A stretch of DNA of 64,000 nucleotides from Hirudo medicinalis. Lineage: Eukaryota > Annelida > Clitellata > Hirudinida > Hirudinidae. Both the position numbers and the translations under genes were made by a program. The notes beneath the pieces were generated by a model. The model saw only the letters and a list, made by a program, of their open reading frames with translations, did not search any database and had not been told where the DNA came from. Positions 52,834 through 64,000 of the stretch are shown here, one piece after another. Each line of letters begins with the position of its first letter. Within the stretch, counting starts at the first letter, position 1. Location: NCBI GenBank assembly GCA_011800805.1, contig MPNW01000018.1, forward strand, positions 206,281-270,280, given 5' to 3'.

Positions 52834-55177
52834 ATGAACTCCTACTACAAAACCTTTCCAATTTCACCTGCTTTTGGCTTCGGTTCTTACAACCAATACG
52901 ATGGCTCATGCTGGAACAGGACTTCTTCCGACAACTCGAAATCCTCTCAAGTTCAGTGCGCAGATTCTCCAGCCTGCAGCACCTTCCCTCAAGAAACAAG
53001 TTCTCAAAACTGGGGACACGAATCTTCCTATGGGTATAACTGGTTCAACCTCATCAATTCACAATCGGATTCAGTGCTGCCCAATTCCTCCCAAAGCTTC
53101 ACCTACGCTTCCAACATCAGCAACGCAATCCAACATGATCTTCCATCAAGCACGACTTGCAACGCAGCAGATTCGTCTCGATATTACAGCAGGAGTTTCC
53201 AACAGGACTTGTACTACGACAAGAATTTAGATAACCAAACCGAACCTCAGAATCATTTGATTGAGTTGACAAATAAACTGGAAAAGGGGAGCAGTCTCCA
53301 CAATTTGGATCGAACATCTGTTGAAGATTACGACAAAACCGTGTCCTACAACTCCGCATACAACACTCTCAACAGCGACAACGTTCAGAAGTCTTCCGAT
53401 AACAAATTCTGTAAACAGAAGTTTGATTCGAGATATTTCTATGGAAACGGTTTTCAAAGCTCACCTTCTCAACTCTCCTCACCCTACCACTATCTCACTT
53501 CATCGAATATTTTCCGCAATTATTCAACTCACTACAATCACTACTGCGACTTCCGTTACAACGACTTCAACAACGGTGAAACAAAATACAGCGATTACGA
53601 AAAACCTCTCCTTCTTACCGAAGGTTGTGGAGATGGAGAACAATTGGAGAGGATTCAAAGGATGACAGCCGCCATGTTGGATGAAAATTCTCTGAACTTC
53701 TGCAGGGTTGGAAGCTCTTACATCCACCATCAGAATCAGTCAGAAGGAAGTATGGTTGAAAACATTTTAACCAAATTAAACTCAGAAACGAGAAAATCTT
53801 CGACAAACAAACAAACAATTGTCTGCTCAGAAGAGTTTACGAAATCTCAGAAACAAAACTCTCTCAACAGCCTTTCGGTGAAGGTTAAAAAACTGCACAC
53901 CGTCGGAAGCGTCAAAGAAAATGAATCATCAAAACCTTCCGTGGGAGAACAAGTCAAACAAGGCATGGAAGGATGCGATTTGATTCTGAGAAATAACATT
54001 CAGAATGACATTCCAACGAAGAATGAAAGCAGACCCCTGGAACAACAAATACTGCTCATCGGAACAAAAAACGAAGCAAACAACAAAATGGCAGACGAAG
54101 ATTGCCTCAACGATAACCTCCTGGAGTTGAAGGGAGAATTCGAAGAAGTTGAAGATGTCAGATCGGACAAGAGGTTCGTGAGGACTTCTCCAACTGCATC
54201 ATCGCGAGGTGACAACTCGGCTGCTGAAGAAGAAATCGACAAGAGGCATTTAACGGACGATGAAAATTCAAACGGTCAACAGCATCTTTATCCATGGATG
54301 AAACGCATTCATCTGATTTGTGGTAAGAAAATATCACTTTTCAAAACAACGAAAGATCAACGTTCTTGTCGATTACCTCAAATTTCTTTCTTTTTCAGAA
54401 AATGGCGACACAGCAGATAGCAAGAGAACAAGAACTTCGTACACGAGGCACCAGACCCTGGAATTAGAGAAAGAATTTCACTTTAACAGATATCTGTCAA
54501 GGCGCAGGAGAATTGAAATAGCACATGTTCTAAACTTATCTGAGAGGCAGATCAAAATTTGGTTCCAGAATCGGCGGATGAAGTGGAAGAAGGACCATCC
54601 GAGCCCCACCCATGGTTCCTCGACGAACCAAACCCACAAATCACAAGCCTTCGGAATGAACCACCCACAAAAGTCTTTATCTTCCAGGAACCTTAAGAGC
54701 GGAAGCTCTGAAAATGTCAGAAGCCACGCCTCTTCTCACTTAAATGATTCCAAGTTTTTGCCTCCTTTGGTACGAAATATATCGAACCCCAACAAGGTGG
54801 GTCTTGCTCGCAAGATGAAATCCACCGAAACCAGGGATGTTTCCAAAGGATTCCAGCAATCAGCACAAGATTGCCTGGAATACAGGCCTGAGAAGTTCAA
54901 CTTTAGCGAGGCCAATAATTTCGAATTCATCGATGAACTTAGGTTTGATGCCACTTCAAGTCACGAAAATGAAGCCAAGGTGAGTTACCAAAGTGGAATT
55001 CTGCATTCTGAGTTCAACAGTTTTAAAAAGAATTCTTCGCAACCACAAAGCAACTTCTTTGAACCTGACGACAACTATTCAAACTGTTACCTCGTCAACA
55101 ACGACAATCAACATGTCGACGGCAAAAGAGACAACATACTGAATGCGATAAATTTACCTTTGTCAAATTCTTTCTAG
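52834..55177 (+). CDS. Scr: Scr/Hox5-like Hox transcription factor
   Basis: Two exons, 52834-54322 and 54399-55177, with a 76-base intron; about 755 residues, long for a Scr protein. The start MNSYYKTFP fits the conserved Hox N-terminus; a frame extension to 52819 begins with GTG. The hexapeptide is [10 protein letters not shown] (YPWM at 486-489). The homeodomain, about 504-563, starts [19 protein letters not shown] and has [16 protein letters not shown] in helix 3. T6-S7-Y8 (TSY) and YPWMKR..L are Scr-like; H11, LSERQ and KKDH are also frequent in Dfd/Hox4. Position settles the choice: it lies directly 3' of Lox5 and 5' of a mir-10 hairpin, where Scr belongs. The first exon is Asn/Ser/Tyr-rich; a tail of about 190 residues follows the homeodomain. 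AATAAA occurs at about 55734. Confidence 0.82.
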
Positions 55178-55878
55178 TGGGTAGCTGATAATGCAGAAGT
55201 TGATCCCGAGATCAAATCAAGTCCTAAACGAAGCTATTGTCCATTGTGATTTTGTTAACGATTTTTTCATAGTTTCTATTTCATTTCTTGCCATAATGTT
55301 CGACTGATTGGTTTATTTAATTCGAATCGACCATCACGTTTTGAGATGTTCTTTTGCCACATTTTTTCTCGCGTGTTCGTTGTTGGATCTTTGAATTCGG
55401 TAAAAGGGTAAACTGTTTTTATTATGTATTTTAGTACTTCATATTTGTTGTTGTTTGTTGTTGTAATTTTTTCTCGGAAGAAGGGTAAACAACCACGTCA
55501 CATAGAAACACAAGCGACTTTAGACCGCAAATGTCACATAAATATAAATAAAAATAAAATAGTCTCAGCAATAATTATTCTATTTTTTGATTTCCTTAAT
55601 TATGTTATTTTGGCTGCACGACTCATTTCAATTTAACGTCTGCACATTCACGAATTTTTTGCCATCCACTCATATTGACGTTTCTCAAGTTAGATGAAGG
55701 GTATTCTATGTGCAAGTAACTTTTTACATGGAAATAAAGTATTAAAGTCATGTGTCGGGATGATGCTCGTCTCAAATGAACCGAAGTAATGCTGATGCAG
55801 GAAGCTCAGGAGTCAACACTGGCAAATGTAATCAGCTCCCTCGTGTCAGAATCTCATTTTGCTAGACGACTTCATCAC

Positions 55879-55920
55879 CACGTGATCTATTGTAGCCACG
55901 TGACTGATGACGTATCAACT
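55879..55920. promoter_or_regulatory. Paired CACGTG boxes plus CRE-like site
   Basis: CACGTG at 55879-55884 and 55897-55902 is followed by TGATGACGTATCA. The pair lies about 150 bases upstream of the ATG at 56033 in a patch that is GC-richer than its flanks. Promoter function is inferred. Confidence 0.35.
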
Positions 55921-56032
55921 AGAGATTGACACAAGGGTGGAGTTGTAGGTGGTATGTTTATCTCGTGTGTCATTTACAACAATCCATGCAATTCCTGCAT
56001 CGCTGATTGTCTGATGTAGTTTCCAAGAAAAA

Positions 56033-56792
56033 ATGTCTCATCCCTATGCTGAGCATGGAGAATATGGGGAATATGGAGAGCATGGTTAGTTGTTTCAATG
56101 AAATCCTCTTTCTCGTCAATCGTTCACCGGCGTGGGACCATATGCGTTTCTGAGCGTCTCCAAGGAGAAGGAAGAATTTATATTGAGGTCCCCAAGCAGG
56201 TCACAACTTCCTGAGAATTTAATTGCAATTTATTGCTTTTTCTCGACCGGGCGAATTTTTCCAAAATTTCCATCAGGATTTCCACTGTCTGACAGGGAAG
56301 TGATGTGCAAGCAATAACAAACGTGCATGGTTATCGAGAAATACTCAGGAGAGAAGAAAGCTAATTTATCACTCAACACGAGATCTCCTGTCAATAACTT
56401 CACTATCTCGAATGAGTGCCATCCTTTCTGCATCCAATCTCCAAAATGCTACCTGTGGATTAGAAATCAAGTAATTTTAATACTTCATTGTCGAGCAAAA
56501 AAATTGAGCATTAATATCAATTATTTCTCAACGACTTGAGCACTCTGTACAGGCGGATCAATGACTTTATACGGAAAAATAACTGCATATAATTTGGTGA
56601 AACTTTAAACATGGATAAATATTTAGAATTTATGAGTTGTTCCATTTAAATATTAATTATGCATGAGACTAATATTGAATATTTATTAGTTATTCTGATG
56701 CATGAAAGTAATATTGAATACCTGACGCCATTCTGTCTGCAGACAAGAAAACAATGAAGAGCCAAAGAATAGTGGTGCTGAACAAACACTAG
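56033..56792 (+). CDS. Possible spliced micropeptide gene
   Basis: ATG 56033 opens a short frame reading MSHPYAEHGEYGEYGEH, with a GEY repeat. It meets a donor-like GTTAGT at 56085 in phase 1. The first well-formed acceptor in phase, TTCTGTCTGCAG ending at 56742, joins to DKKTMKSQRIVVLNKH and a TAG at 56790-56792. The product would be 33 residues. No family is known to me. It may instead be the first exon of a larger gene, a non-coding RNA, or chance. Support is the promoter-like patch upstream and the agreement of phases only. Confidence 0.25.
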
Positions 56793-59700
56793 GAAATATA
56801 TCGACCATAATTTTATACATTCCTAGATCTCTCAATCATTCTGTTTTGACTAATATTTATTTGATTATTTGTTATTATTTTTAGACAAAGAATAATTGTT
56901 TAATGAAATATTTATAATTGTTCTTTATAAATTATAAAATATATTTTCCTTGTATAAAAAAATAATTTCTCCATCTAAGATGCCTTAATACTACAAAGCA
57001 GTGCTTTTAAAAGGTATTGCTGTAAATATATCTCAGTCATGATCTAAATATAGGAGGAATTAATTACATACATACACAAATAACCAGGTGAACTCATTGA
57101 GAGGAATAATTAGGATGCATCAGGTGTCCAGTTATATCTTCAAACATCACTGCTCATGACATGGATGAGATAACATGAGTCACACTTGAATGAATTCATT
57201 CATAAATCATCATCAATCATCAGTCATGTCAAGAATGATTCGATTCTACGAGCAGGTGTAATTAAGAGTTTCAAGTTAGAAATGATCTCTTAATTGATAA
57301 TTTTGTATCGCAATAATAATAATTAAAAAATAATAAAATAATAATAATCATAATAATAATTAGTTTATTGGTAATATCCTATTTACTAAATTATGCAATA
57401 ATTAATGCACAAACAATAACCATATTTGGATTGTAATTTAAGCATTTCTTTAACAATTCAAACATGAATTTAGGTATTAATAGGTATTAATGTTCTTAAA
57501 TTTAATAAATAAATTGACACAAAAGGGAATTTATTAGACATATATATTTTTATATAATATATATTAGACATATTAGATTTTTGTAAATAAAAACCTGAAA
57601 TGGATATTGCAATAACTTATGAAAATGATTGTTTGGGTTTCCTTTTCATAAATATTTGTGCTTCAAATGGATTTATAAAAAGAAGTTACATTGAATTAAT
57701 ATAGTATTATAATAATAACTGACATTAATAAGAATATTGTTTAGCGATTTAATAAATATAAATATTAAAATATGCAGGTACTTAATTAATATGTAATTAA
57801 ACCACAAATTAATTATATACGTGTATAATTGATATTATTATCACAAAAGTTGAAAATGGAGAAGAAAATTAAAAAATATAAATTATGAAATCACAAACAA
57901 AGTTGAAAATGAGTGAAAATATAGCGAAAAATATTCTGAATAAAAATAGTTGCCAAGGTGACACTTTGAGCATATTGAGGATGGTTGGTTGGAGCACATA
58001 TGGAGAGTGAGAAAATTAACTTCAACTCCCTGGGGTTGTTGTGTCAGATGCAGGATTGATATCATCCACGCTAATGAAATATTCATCACCACTTACATTC
58101 GTTTTAGCAGACGAGTGGGATTTATTTATCTTAAACAATAATTGCATAAATATTTTAGCAGACAATCTGGAACACATCAGCATGATTAGACACACGAATT
58201 TACAATAAATTCATTTCAAGCTTCAAATGTCAAACATCGAAATATCAATTGATGCAATTAGTTATCATCTACATATTGGAGTATCTAATATTATTACACT
58301 CAAATATAACTATATTAATAACTGAATATTAATTCATATAATATATAATATATTATTAATTAATATTAATTATTAATATAATTATATATATATATTATTA
58401 AAATATAATAATTATATTAAATTAATTATAATTAATTATATTAAAATATAATTAAATATATATTTATTAATTATATAACTGATTATTAATAATTATGCAC
58501 AAATTGAAATATTTATTTGTAATGATATGTTCAATATTCTACAAGTCATTATTCAGAATTCTATATTAAATAATAATACTTAAAAATAATTATTTAATAA
58601 ATACATACGTGATTTATTATTTATTTAATATTACGAAGAAATCAAATTAATTTATGCTTGCATGTTATTATTAATGCAGGAATAAAAATGTATTATTTGA
58701 ATCAATTTTAAATATATCATCAATAGAATTAATGTTGATAGAATAAAATATTGTAAAATAAAGTAATTTATAGAATTTTATAGCTTTCTTTAAATAATTT
58801 TTTTAAGTGTTTAAAATTTCAGAATCTAATAAATTTTTATAAATGCATAAATATCTATCATATTATATTTTCTTTAATATTTATATATATTAAATATATT
58901 ATCTACATAAATATAATATCTATTAAGTTATATTATATTTAATGTATTACAATATTAAAAATGTGATACATTATATTATATATAATTATATAATATTATA
59001 TAATACATAATTAATATAATACATTATATTATATATATTATATAATATATAATCCTATATATAATATGTGTTCGCATATATTAATATTTATGTGAATAAT
59101 TGATATTATTACCACAAAAGTTTAAATGCAGAAACAAATTACGATGAAATAATAATTGCAGAATAAAAATGAATTTACAATAAAATATAATTTTAATGTA
59201 TGTAATATTATGTATTAATACATAATTATATGCAATAATAGCTGATAATAAGTTCATTAATATTAGCTGTTATTACTAATAATATTAATATAATATAAGT
59301 AATACATAAATAATAATGTAATTTGAGTAGTTACAGTAGTATAATTGTGTTATTTATTTTTGTTTGGATTATTTAAGTAACTTCATTCATTTAGTCTCTA
59401 TTTGTGGTTTGATAAACTGACAATTGACATAACATAAAATTCATTTACAGTGGTTTAAGAAGACTAATGTCTGCGTGATAATCCACTAAAAGATTATCAA
59501 CAAGTAACATTAATATTAAATATGTAACCCTAACGTACATCACACGACTGTAACTGCATGACAGGCAGTGAATGATGTTGTGCATGCAAACGATTAAATC
59601 GGAGAAGTGCAGCGATAGGTTGAACAAATTTTTGTTCTGCATACAAATTATTCACAAAAAATCTCCGTTTTTACGAAATCCTAAAATACTCGCACATTAA

Positions 59701-62213
59701 TTAATGTTTATTAAACTGGTTCACGTATTGCATGTTCGTTCTCCACATATTCTTCCATTTAATTGCTCAATTAAAAGCATCATTTTCTGAAAATTTCCAA
59801 ATTATTAATACATTTAATTTAAAAAATCTGACAATTGCATGCGCAAGTTTTTGATTACTTTAATTTATGTGCATGTTAATATTTGTTTTCATGCATAGAT
59901 TATGCAGACTCGTCCTGGATATCTTCACCTTCAACGTGCCTATTCAAGTTTTTCCTGTTGCCGCTATTTTCTTTTCTTTGTGTCCATTTTCGCTCCATCG
60001 GTTTGTCGTGATGAGTTTAATATTTGGGCAGGATTTTGTACGTTTCAGGTTAGCTTTTTCTGCCAAACAGAATAGTAATTCGTTAGTCACAATAAAGGTT
60101 TGGTGTTTGCTATATTTTGGAATGTTATGAAACGGTGTGCCATTTTCTTTGTTGTGTTGTCAGGCTACTCCATTTTTGCCAGCATAAATGACGAATATCG
60201 CGGGCTTTGATTTTAAACTTGATGCTGTTACACGTCTAGGTTTAACCAAATACAGACATTCATTCTTTTCATAAGGCCAAAATGAGTTGTTCTGTTGTTT
60301 ACAACTAGCCTTTGTATGTAATCAATTCTCCAGATATCCAGCTCCCAATGATGCCTGATATATTTGGTTGATATATTTAATTTATTGTTTTTTTTTTAGA
60401 AACAAGGATATCAGGGATTAGAATGAGTTTTGTAACGTTTTCACGATTCTTTGTTGGTGTAGAAGTATTAGTCTGATAGATTGTTGTAGATGCAATTCTT
60501 CCAATGAAATTCGACCATGTCGAGTTCCTTACCGAAATGCAAAGACACAGACGGCACGTCGGGTTGATGTTTCGTGTTTCGTCTTAACCGTCTTAACTTT
60601 GAAATGCTTAAAGTCGATTACTTTCCGTGCTCGGAAAATATGGAAACTTTTCGCGAGAGGCCGACGGCACGAGTCCGCACGAGAATCCGAAATGTTTTTG
60701 TTTTTTCATTCGGACTTGTTAATTCGGTCGTAAACCGATGACGGTTTAGATTTTACGTAAATTTTTGTATGTCGAATGTTGTAGTAGCCTGATTAACATT
60801 CTAACTTATCAGAAGTGAGGTGATGTAATTAATCATGAAGTTGAATATTTTTTATTACTTTTAATGTATTTTAGTGTTCAATAAAAGAAAACTATTATCT
60901 CGTGCTACGCACGCGGTGCATAATTATTGTTGTTGTTATTATTATTTCTATTTTTATTAAATCTGATATTAAATTCCTCCACTTAGTTCATCCAACATGA
61001 TATATTCTTAATGTTAGTGGTTCATGACTTCATATTTATGTGTTTTTATTCATATTTCTTTTTTCTTGGTTTGCTAGTTTCATTTTGTTGGTGGTGCATG
61101 TATGAGGTTGCATGGTTATGAATTTTACTCAGTCTTGCCTAGTCTTACAAAAGTAACTTCTGACTATAAACTGAATGATTAACTAGATTTGTTGCAGGAT
61201 GTTGCAGGAATTATCTTGTTAAGAAGTCTCAAGTTAAGGCAATCAATATCATTGAATCTATTTGCTTTCACAGACTTTTAAAGCATCCAAAGTTATGTTG
61301 GATGATTTGATAACATATTTACTTGGAACTTGACAGCCTTTGAAGTGGAAATGTATGTATTATGAGAATCAACTTTGAGGAGAAATTAAAGAATGCTTCT
61401 GCATCATAATTGAGCACAACAAACCTCATGAAGTACTTCTGTTTAGAGATTATCAAAATATGTCTTCATTATTCTCTTGCAGCTTAACTTGTGAAGAATT
61501 TAAATTTGTTAATCCTTATTAACCTGATCCATTTGATGACTAACTAATTAAGTTATCTTATTCATAAAAACTCAGGAGTTTCAAAGCCTTGTATCTCAGT
61601 GACACTGTTTATCATTTCAAATGAATTTTTATGAAATGCAACAAAGTGACGAACAATGCAAAAGGGGTTCGTTGCTGTCGAAGCTGAGAACTAGTAAGTT
61701 TTCCGGTGAGCTCGTCGAACAACTTTTAAGTTAATAACCGAACAATCGAGTGTTTCGTGGATTTGCACGGGATCTCGATGTCCGGTGCGGCACGGCTGCG
61801 ACCTCGATTTTCTACCTTCACAGCCTCCTTGCAATGATTCTAATGATGACAGTCAAATGTAGCATTACAAATTTAATTATAAAAATTAATCAATGCCTCA
61901 TCCAGGGTTGCAACGTTGTTTTCGGACTGCAGGATTTTTCGGAAAGGTATTCAAAAGGTACGAAGATGTTGTGTCGTCGTGACGACGTGCAATATCGGTT
62001 TGTGATTCTGAGACGACTTGTTGTGGAGGTGCACCTTTCAGTACATTGTTCATGTAACTCATCAAAATAATAACTTAATAAAATATTATTAAATTACTGA
62101 TTGTAAAAGGAGAGTGACTCATCCAGAATGTTTGTTGTTGCAAATTCATGTTCTTGAATCCTGACTTTCTCATTCCTCATGAATGAATATCGCTTCTTGA
62201 AGTAAGCCTTCAG

Positions 62214-62262
62214 TTGTGTGGATGTTTGTGTCTTACTTGGTGTGGATGTTTGTGTGTTACTT
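62214..62262 (+). repeat. 25-base tandem duplication
   Basis: TGTGGATGTTTGTGTCTTAC-TTGG is followed by a copy differing at one base (GTGTTAC). It creates the TPSKTQTS repeat in a spurious minus frame. It ends about 150 bases before the mir-10 hairpin. Confidence 0.7.
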
Positions 62263-62409
62263 GGTATTGTAACATTGTCGTCATTCACTGTTATTAGCTT
62301 GTTATTCAATAATATTTGTTTGTGGTTGGTCTTCCATTTGTTGTTTTTGAGGTTAATTTATTAATTTATTGCCTTTTTCATTAATTGGTTGAAGTTAAGT
62401 TTACACTTC

Positions 62410-62493
62410 ATGACTTCGCTTACCCTGTAGACACGAATTTGTTTTAACCACAAATTATTGACAAACTCGCGTCACAGGATTGCTCGTTGTCAT
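62410..62493 (+). ncRNA. mir-10: mir-10 family microRNA hairpin
   Basis: The 5' arm at 62421-62442 begins TACCCTGTAGACACGAATT and ends TGT. Canonical bilaterian miR-10 differs at two middle bases (GAUCCG there, GACACG here); the seed ACCCUGU is unchanged. The 3' arm at 62461-62482 (ACAAACTCGCGTCACAGG...) pairs with it through TTTGT/ACAAA, CGA/TCG and CCTGT/ACAGG, with small mismatches and a bulge. An outer stem ATGAC (62410) pairs with GTCAT (62489). The loop is about 18 bases. The hairpin lies 3' of Scr on the same strand, the ancestral place of mir-10 between Hox4 and Hox5. miR-10 targets include Hox and other developmental mRNAs in known animals. Identity is strong; expression is not shown by sequence. 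Confidence 0.9.
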
Positions 62494-63004
62494 GGCAATC
62501 ATCAAAAAATATAATTGGATTCCTTCTATTACGGATCGGATGTGTACATCTGTGGAGAACAAAATATGCTTGAATGAATGAGTGAAATGAATCCATGAGA
62601 GGATGAATTAATTACCTGAGATGCCTCACGTGTGCGCATATTTCTTTGGTTTTGAATACTCGGATGAGTCACCTCACCTGGCGAGCATGTTTGAAAAAAT
62701 CTCAGTTTGGTGACAAACGAAATATTTATTTTAGAGCTTATTACTTGCAACAAGATTTTAAAGGTGAGTTAATGTGTTTACGTTTAGTTATTAGCATGTC
62801 GTTACGACATGGGGTCAGGTCGTGACCTATAACCTCATCTTGTTTTAGGTCGATTTGGTAGTAAGACAATGCTGTATCGCAATAGTAATTATGCTGATAG
62901 TAATCTTACTACTGGTAATTGCAGATGCAATAAAATTACTAAATATTAATGATCGATGTTGTTACCGTTACCAAGGTGTTGGTCTTTGTTTCGAGAGAAG
63001 GATT

Positions 63005-63100
63005 GTTGAGTGAGTGAATGAATGAATGAGTGAGTGAGTGAATGAATGAGTGAGTGAGTGAGTGAATGAATGAGTGAGTGAGAGAGTGAGTAAGTGAGTG
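63005..63100 (+). repeat. GAGT/GAAT tetranucleotide repeat
   Basis: Runs of GAGTGAGTGAATGAATGAGT. The SLTHS-rich minus frame across it is an artefact. Confidence 0.85.
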
Positions 63101-63863
63101 AAGGTGGATGAGAAACCCTGCAACAGAGGGTCATAAATTATATCCCAACTCAAGAGCGGGTTTGTCCTGGAAAGCAATGACACCATTGTCTTTGTGTGAC
63201 TTTGTCGCCTTGTGCATCCTCGCATGAAATTGCTGCTACCAACCATTCTCAAGTACATATTCTCTTCAAATTGATTTTATTTCATTAATCTTGCATTTTG
63301 GAATGAATTAACATGCAGTTAATTTTAATAATAATAACAATAATAATATTAATGCATAAACATTGACTTTTGGATTATTAATGTCAGTCGTGTTGTAATT
63401 GATCGTCCTATGAAATGTGGAGACAAAGAAGATTTGAGTGATACTCGTTTGAAATCCTGGGAGATTTCATTGATTGACATTTTCAAGGAAGAGGGAGGAG
63501 TCCACCTCTCCAAAGCATTCAAACTCTTTTGGGAGGTCTTCAAACTGTCGACTCTATGTGCCTTGTGTGCACGTGAGTTTCCTCTCGAGGATGGATGGGT
63601 GGATTAATCGTATACCTGAGTTGGTATGACCAAGAGCTCTGTGTTATTAAGATATCACGTGACCTGCAGGACAAAGACATTTCTTCCAGTTACGCTGCAC
63701 CTCCGATACTTTCCACGCACGTGCGACAATCAGTCCTGCTTTTCGCGCTTGATTGCCCAACGTCAACCAACCGTGGAACTCCCTCTTGCGTGTATTTTTT
63801 AAGCTGCTCATGCCTTGGAATGAGCACATGTCAAAGGCATAAAATATTGGAAGAATAAATAAA

Positions 63864-64000
63864 ATTCATAATTTTAATTACAACAACATAATTCATAATT
63901 TTAATTACAACAACATAATTCATAATATTAATTACAACAACATAATTCATAATTTTAATTACAACAACATAATTCATAATATTAATTACAACAACATAAT
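63864..64000 (+). repeat. 27-base tandem repeat, five copies, open-ended
   Basis: The unit starting ATTCATAATTTTAATTACAA and ending CAACATA repeats five times up to the window edge. Units 3 and 5 share a T-to-A change (ATATTAATT), so the array shows a higher-order alternation of two unit types. Confidence 0.9.

Larger units (their letters stand above)
55178..62409. other. AT-rich spacer between Scr and mir-10
   Basis: No further homeodomain is seen. 57000-59450 is extremely AT-rich with short TA-type repeats. A promoter-like patch with two CACGTG boxes (55879, 55897) precedes a small spliced frame at 56033-56792. CpG-richer stretches stand at about 60490-60770 and 61640-61810; the second is some 600 bases before the mir-10 hairpin and could be its primary-transcript promoter or an exon. 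The 87-residue frame at 59867-60130 and the 106-residue frame at 61750-62070 have no recognisable domain. Confidence 0.5.
62494..64000. other. Right edge: repeats, no gene seen
   Basis: No start of Dfd/Hox4 is visible. CACGTG occurs at 62627, 63570, 63656 and 63718. A GAGT repeat (63005-63100) and a 27-base tandem repeat running off the window (63864 onward) are listed separately. Short frames at 63349-63858 overlap on both strands without domain marks, although 63400-63840 is of normal, non-repetitive composition and might hold regulatory DNA. Confidence 0.5.

Overview
The window is nuclear DNA of an invertebrate animal, most likely a lophotrochozoan (spiralian). Genes are split by short GT-AG introns (about 60 to 300 bases), the intergenic DNA is AT-rich, and the right part holds two Hox genes. 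One of them carries the KLTGP motif after its homeodomain that marks Lox5, the lophotrochozoan ftz-class gene. I cannot name the phylum or species.

The left 36 kb is a housekeeping-type district with genes on both strands. In order: an AIG1/ADTRP-family membrane hydrolase (1465-2672, +); a 7-dehydrocholesterol reductase (4341-6142, -); a diamine/thialysine acetyltransferase of the SAT1/SAT2 family (11639-12920, +); a mitochondrial aspartate/glutamate carrier of the aralar/citrin type (13964-18513, -) with an apparent one-base deletion in its EF-hand exon; an eight-finger C2H2 protein (21760-24062, +); an unidentified set of candidate exons (24500-25500, -); a three-KH poly(rC)-binding protein (27027-29466, -); and a mitochondrial aspartyl-tRNA synthetase (31901-35745, +) with two GC-AG introns. 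The gaps between them hold decayed retroelement pieces: a C-terminal retroelement fragment with repeats behind it (6640-7440), LINE reverse-transcriptase relics (10257-10900 and 30800-31030), paired inverted element ends (30079 and 31605), and dispersed GC-rich repeats.

The right 28 kb is the Hox district. It starts with about 14.5 kb of gene-poor DNA full of microsatellites and tandem repeats, then Lox5 (50242-51781, +), then a Scr/Hox5-like gene (52834-55177, +) only about 1 kb downstream with its own TATA box, then about 7 kb of AT-rich DNA, then a microRNA hairpin of the mir-10 family (62410-62493, +). All three point the same way. The order Lox5, Scr, mir-10 is the ancestral bilaterian order read from posterior to anterior, so Dfd/Hox4 would be expected just past the right edge. 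No Antp-class gene lies between the aspartyl-tRNA synthetase and Lox5, so the cluster appears to end or be interrupted upstream of Lox5.

Points most worth following up: the mir-10 hairpin with changed middle bases of the mature sequence, the apparent cluster edge next to a tRNA synthetase, the excess of CACGTG palindromes confined to the Hox side, a possible spliced micropeptide gene at 56033-56792, and the sharp switch from transposon relics (left) to tandem repeats (right).
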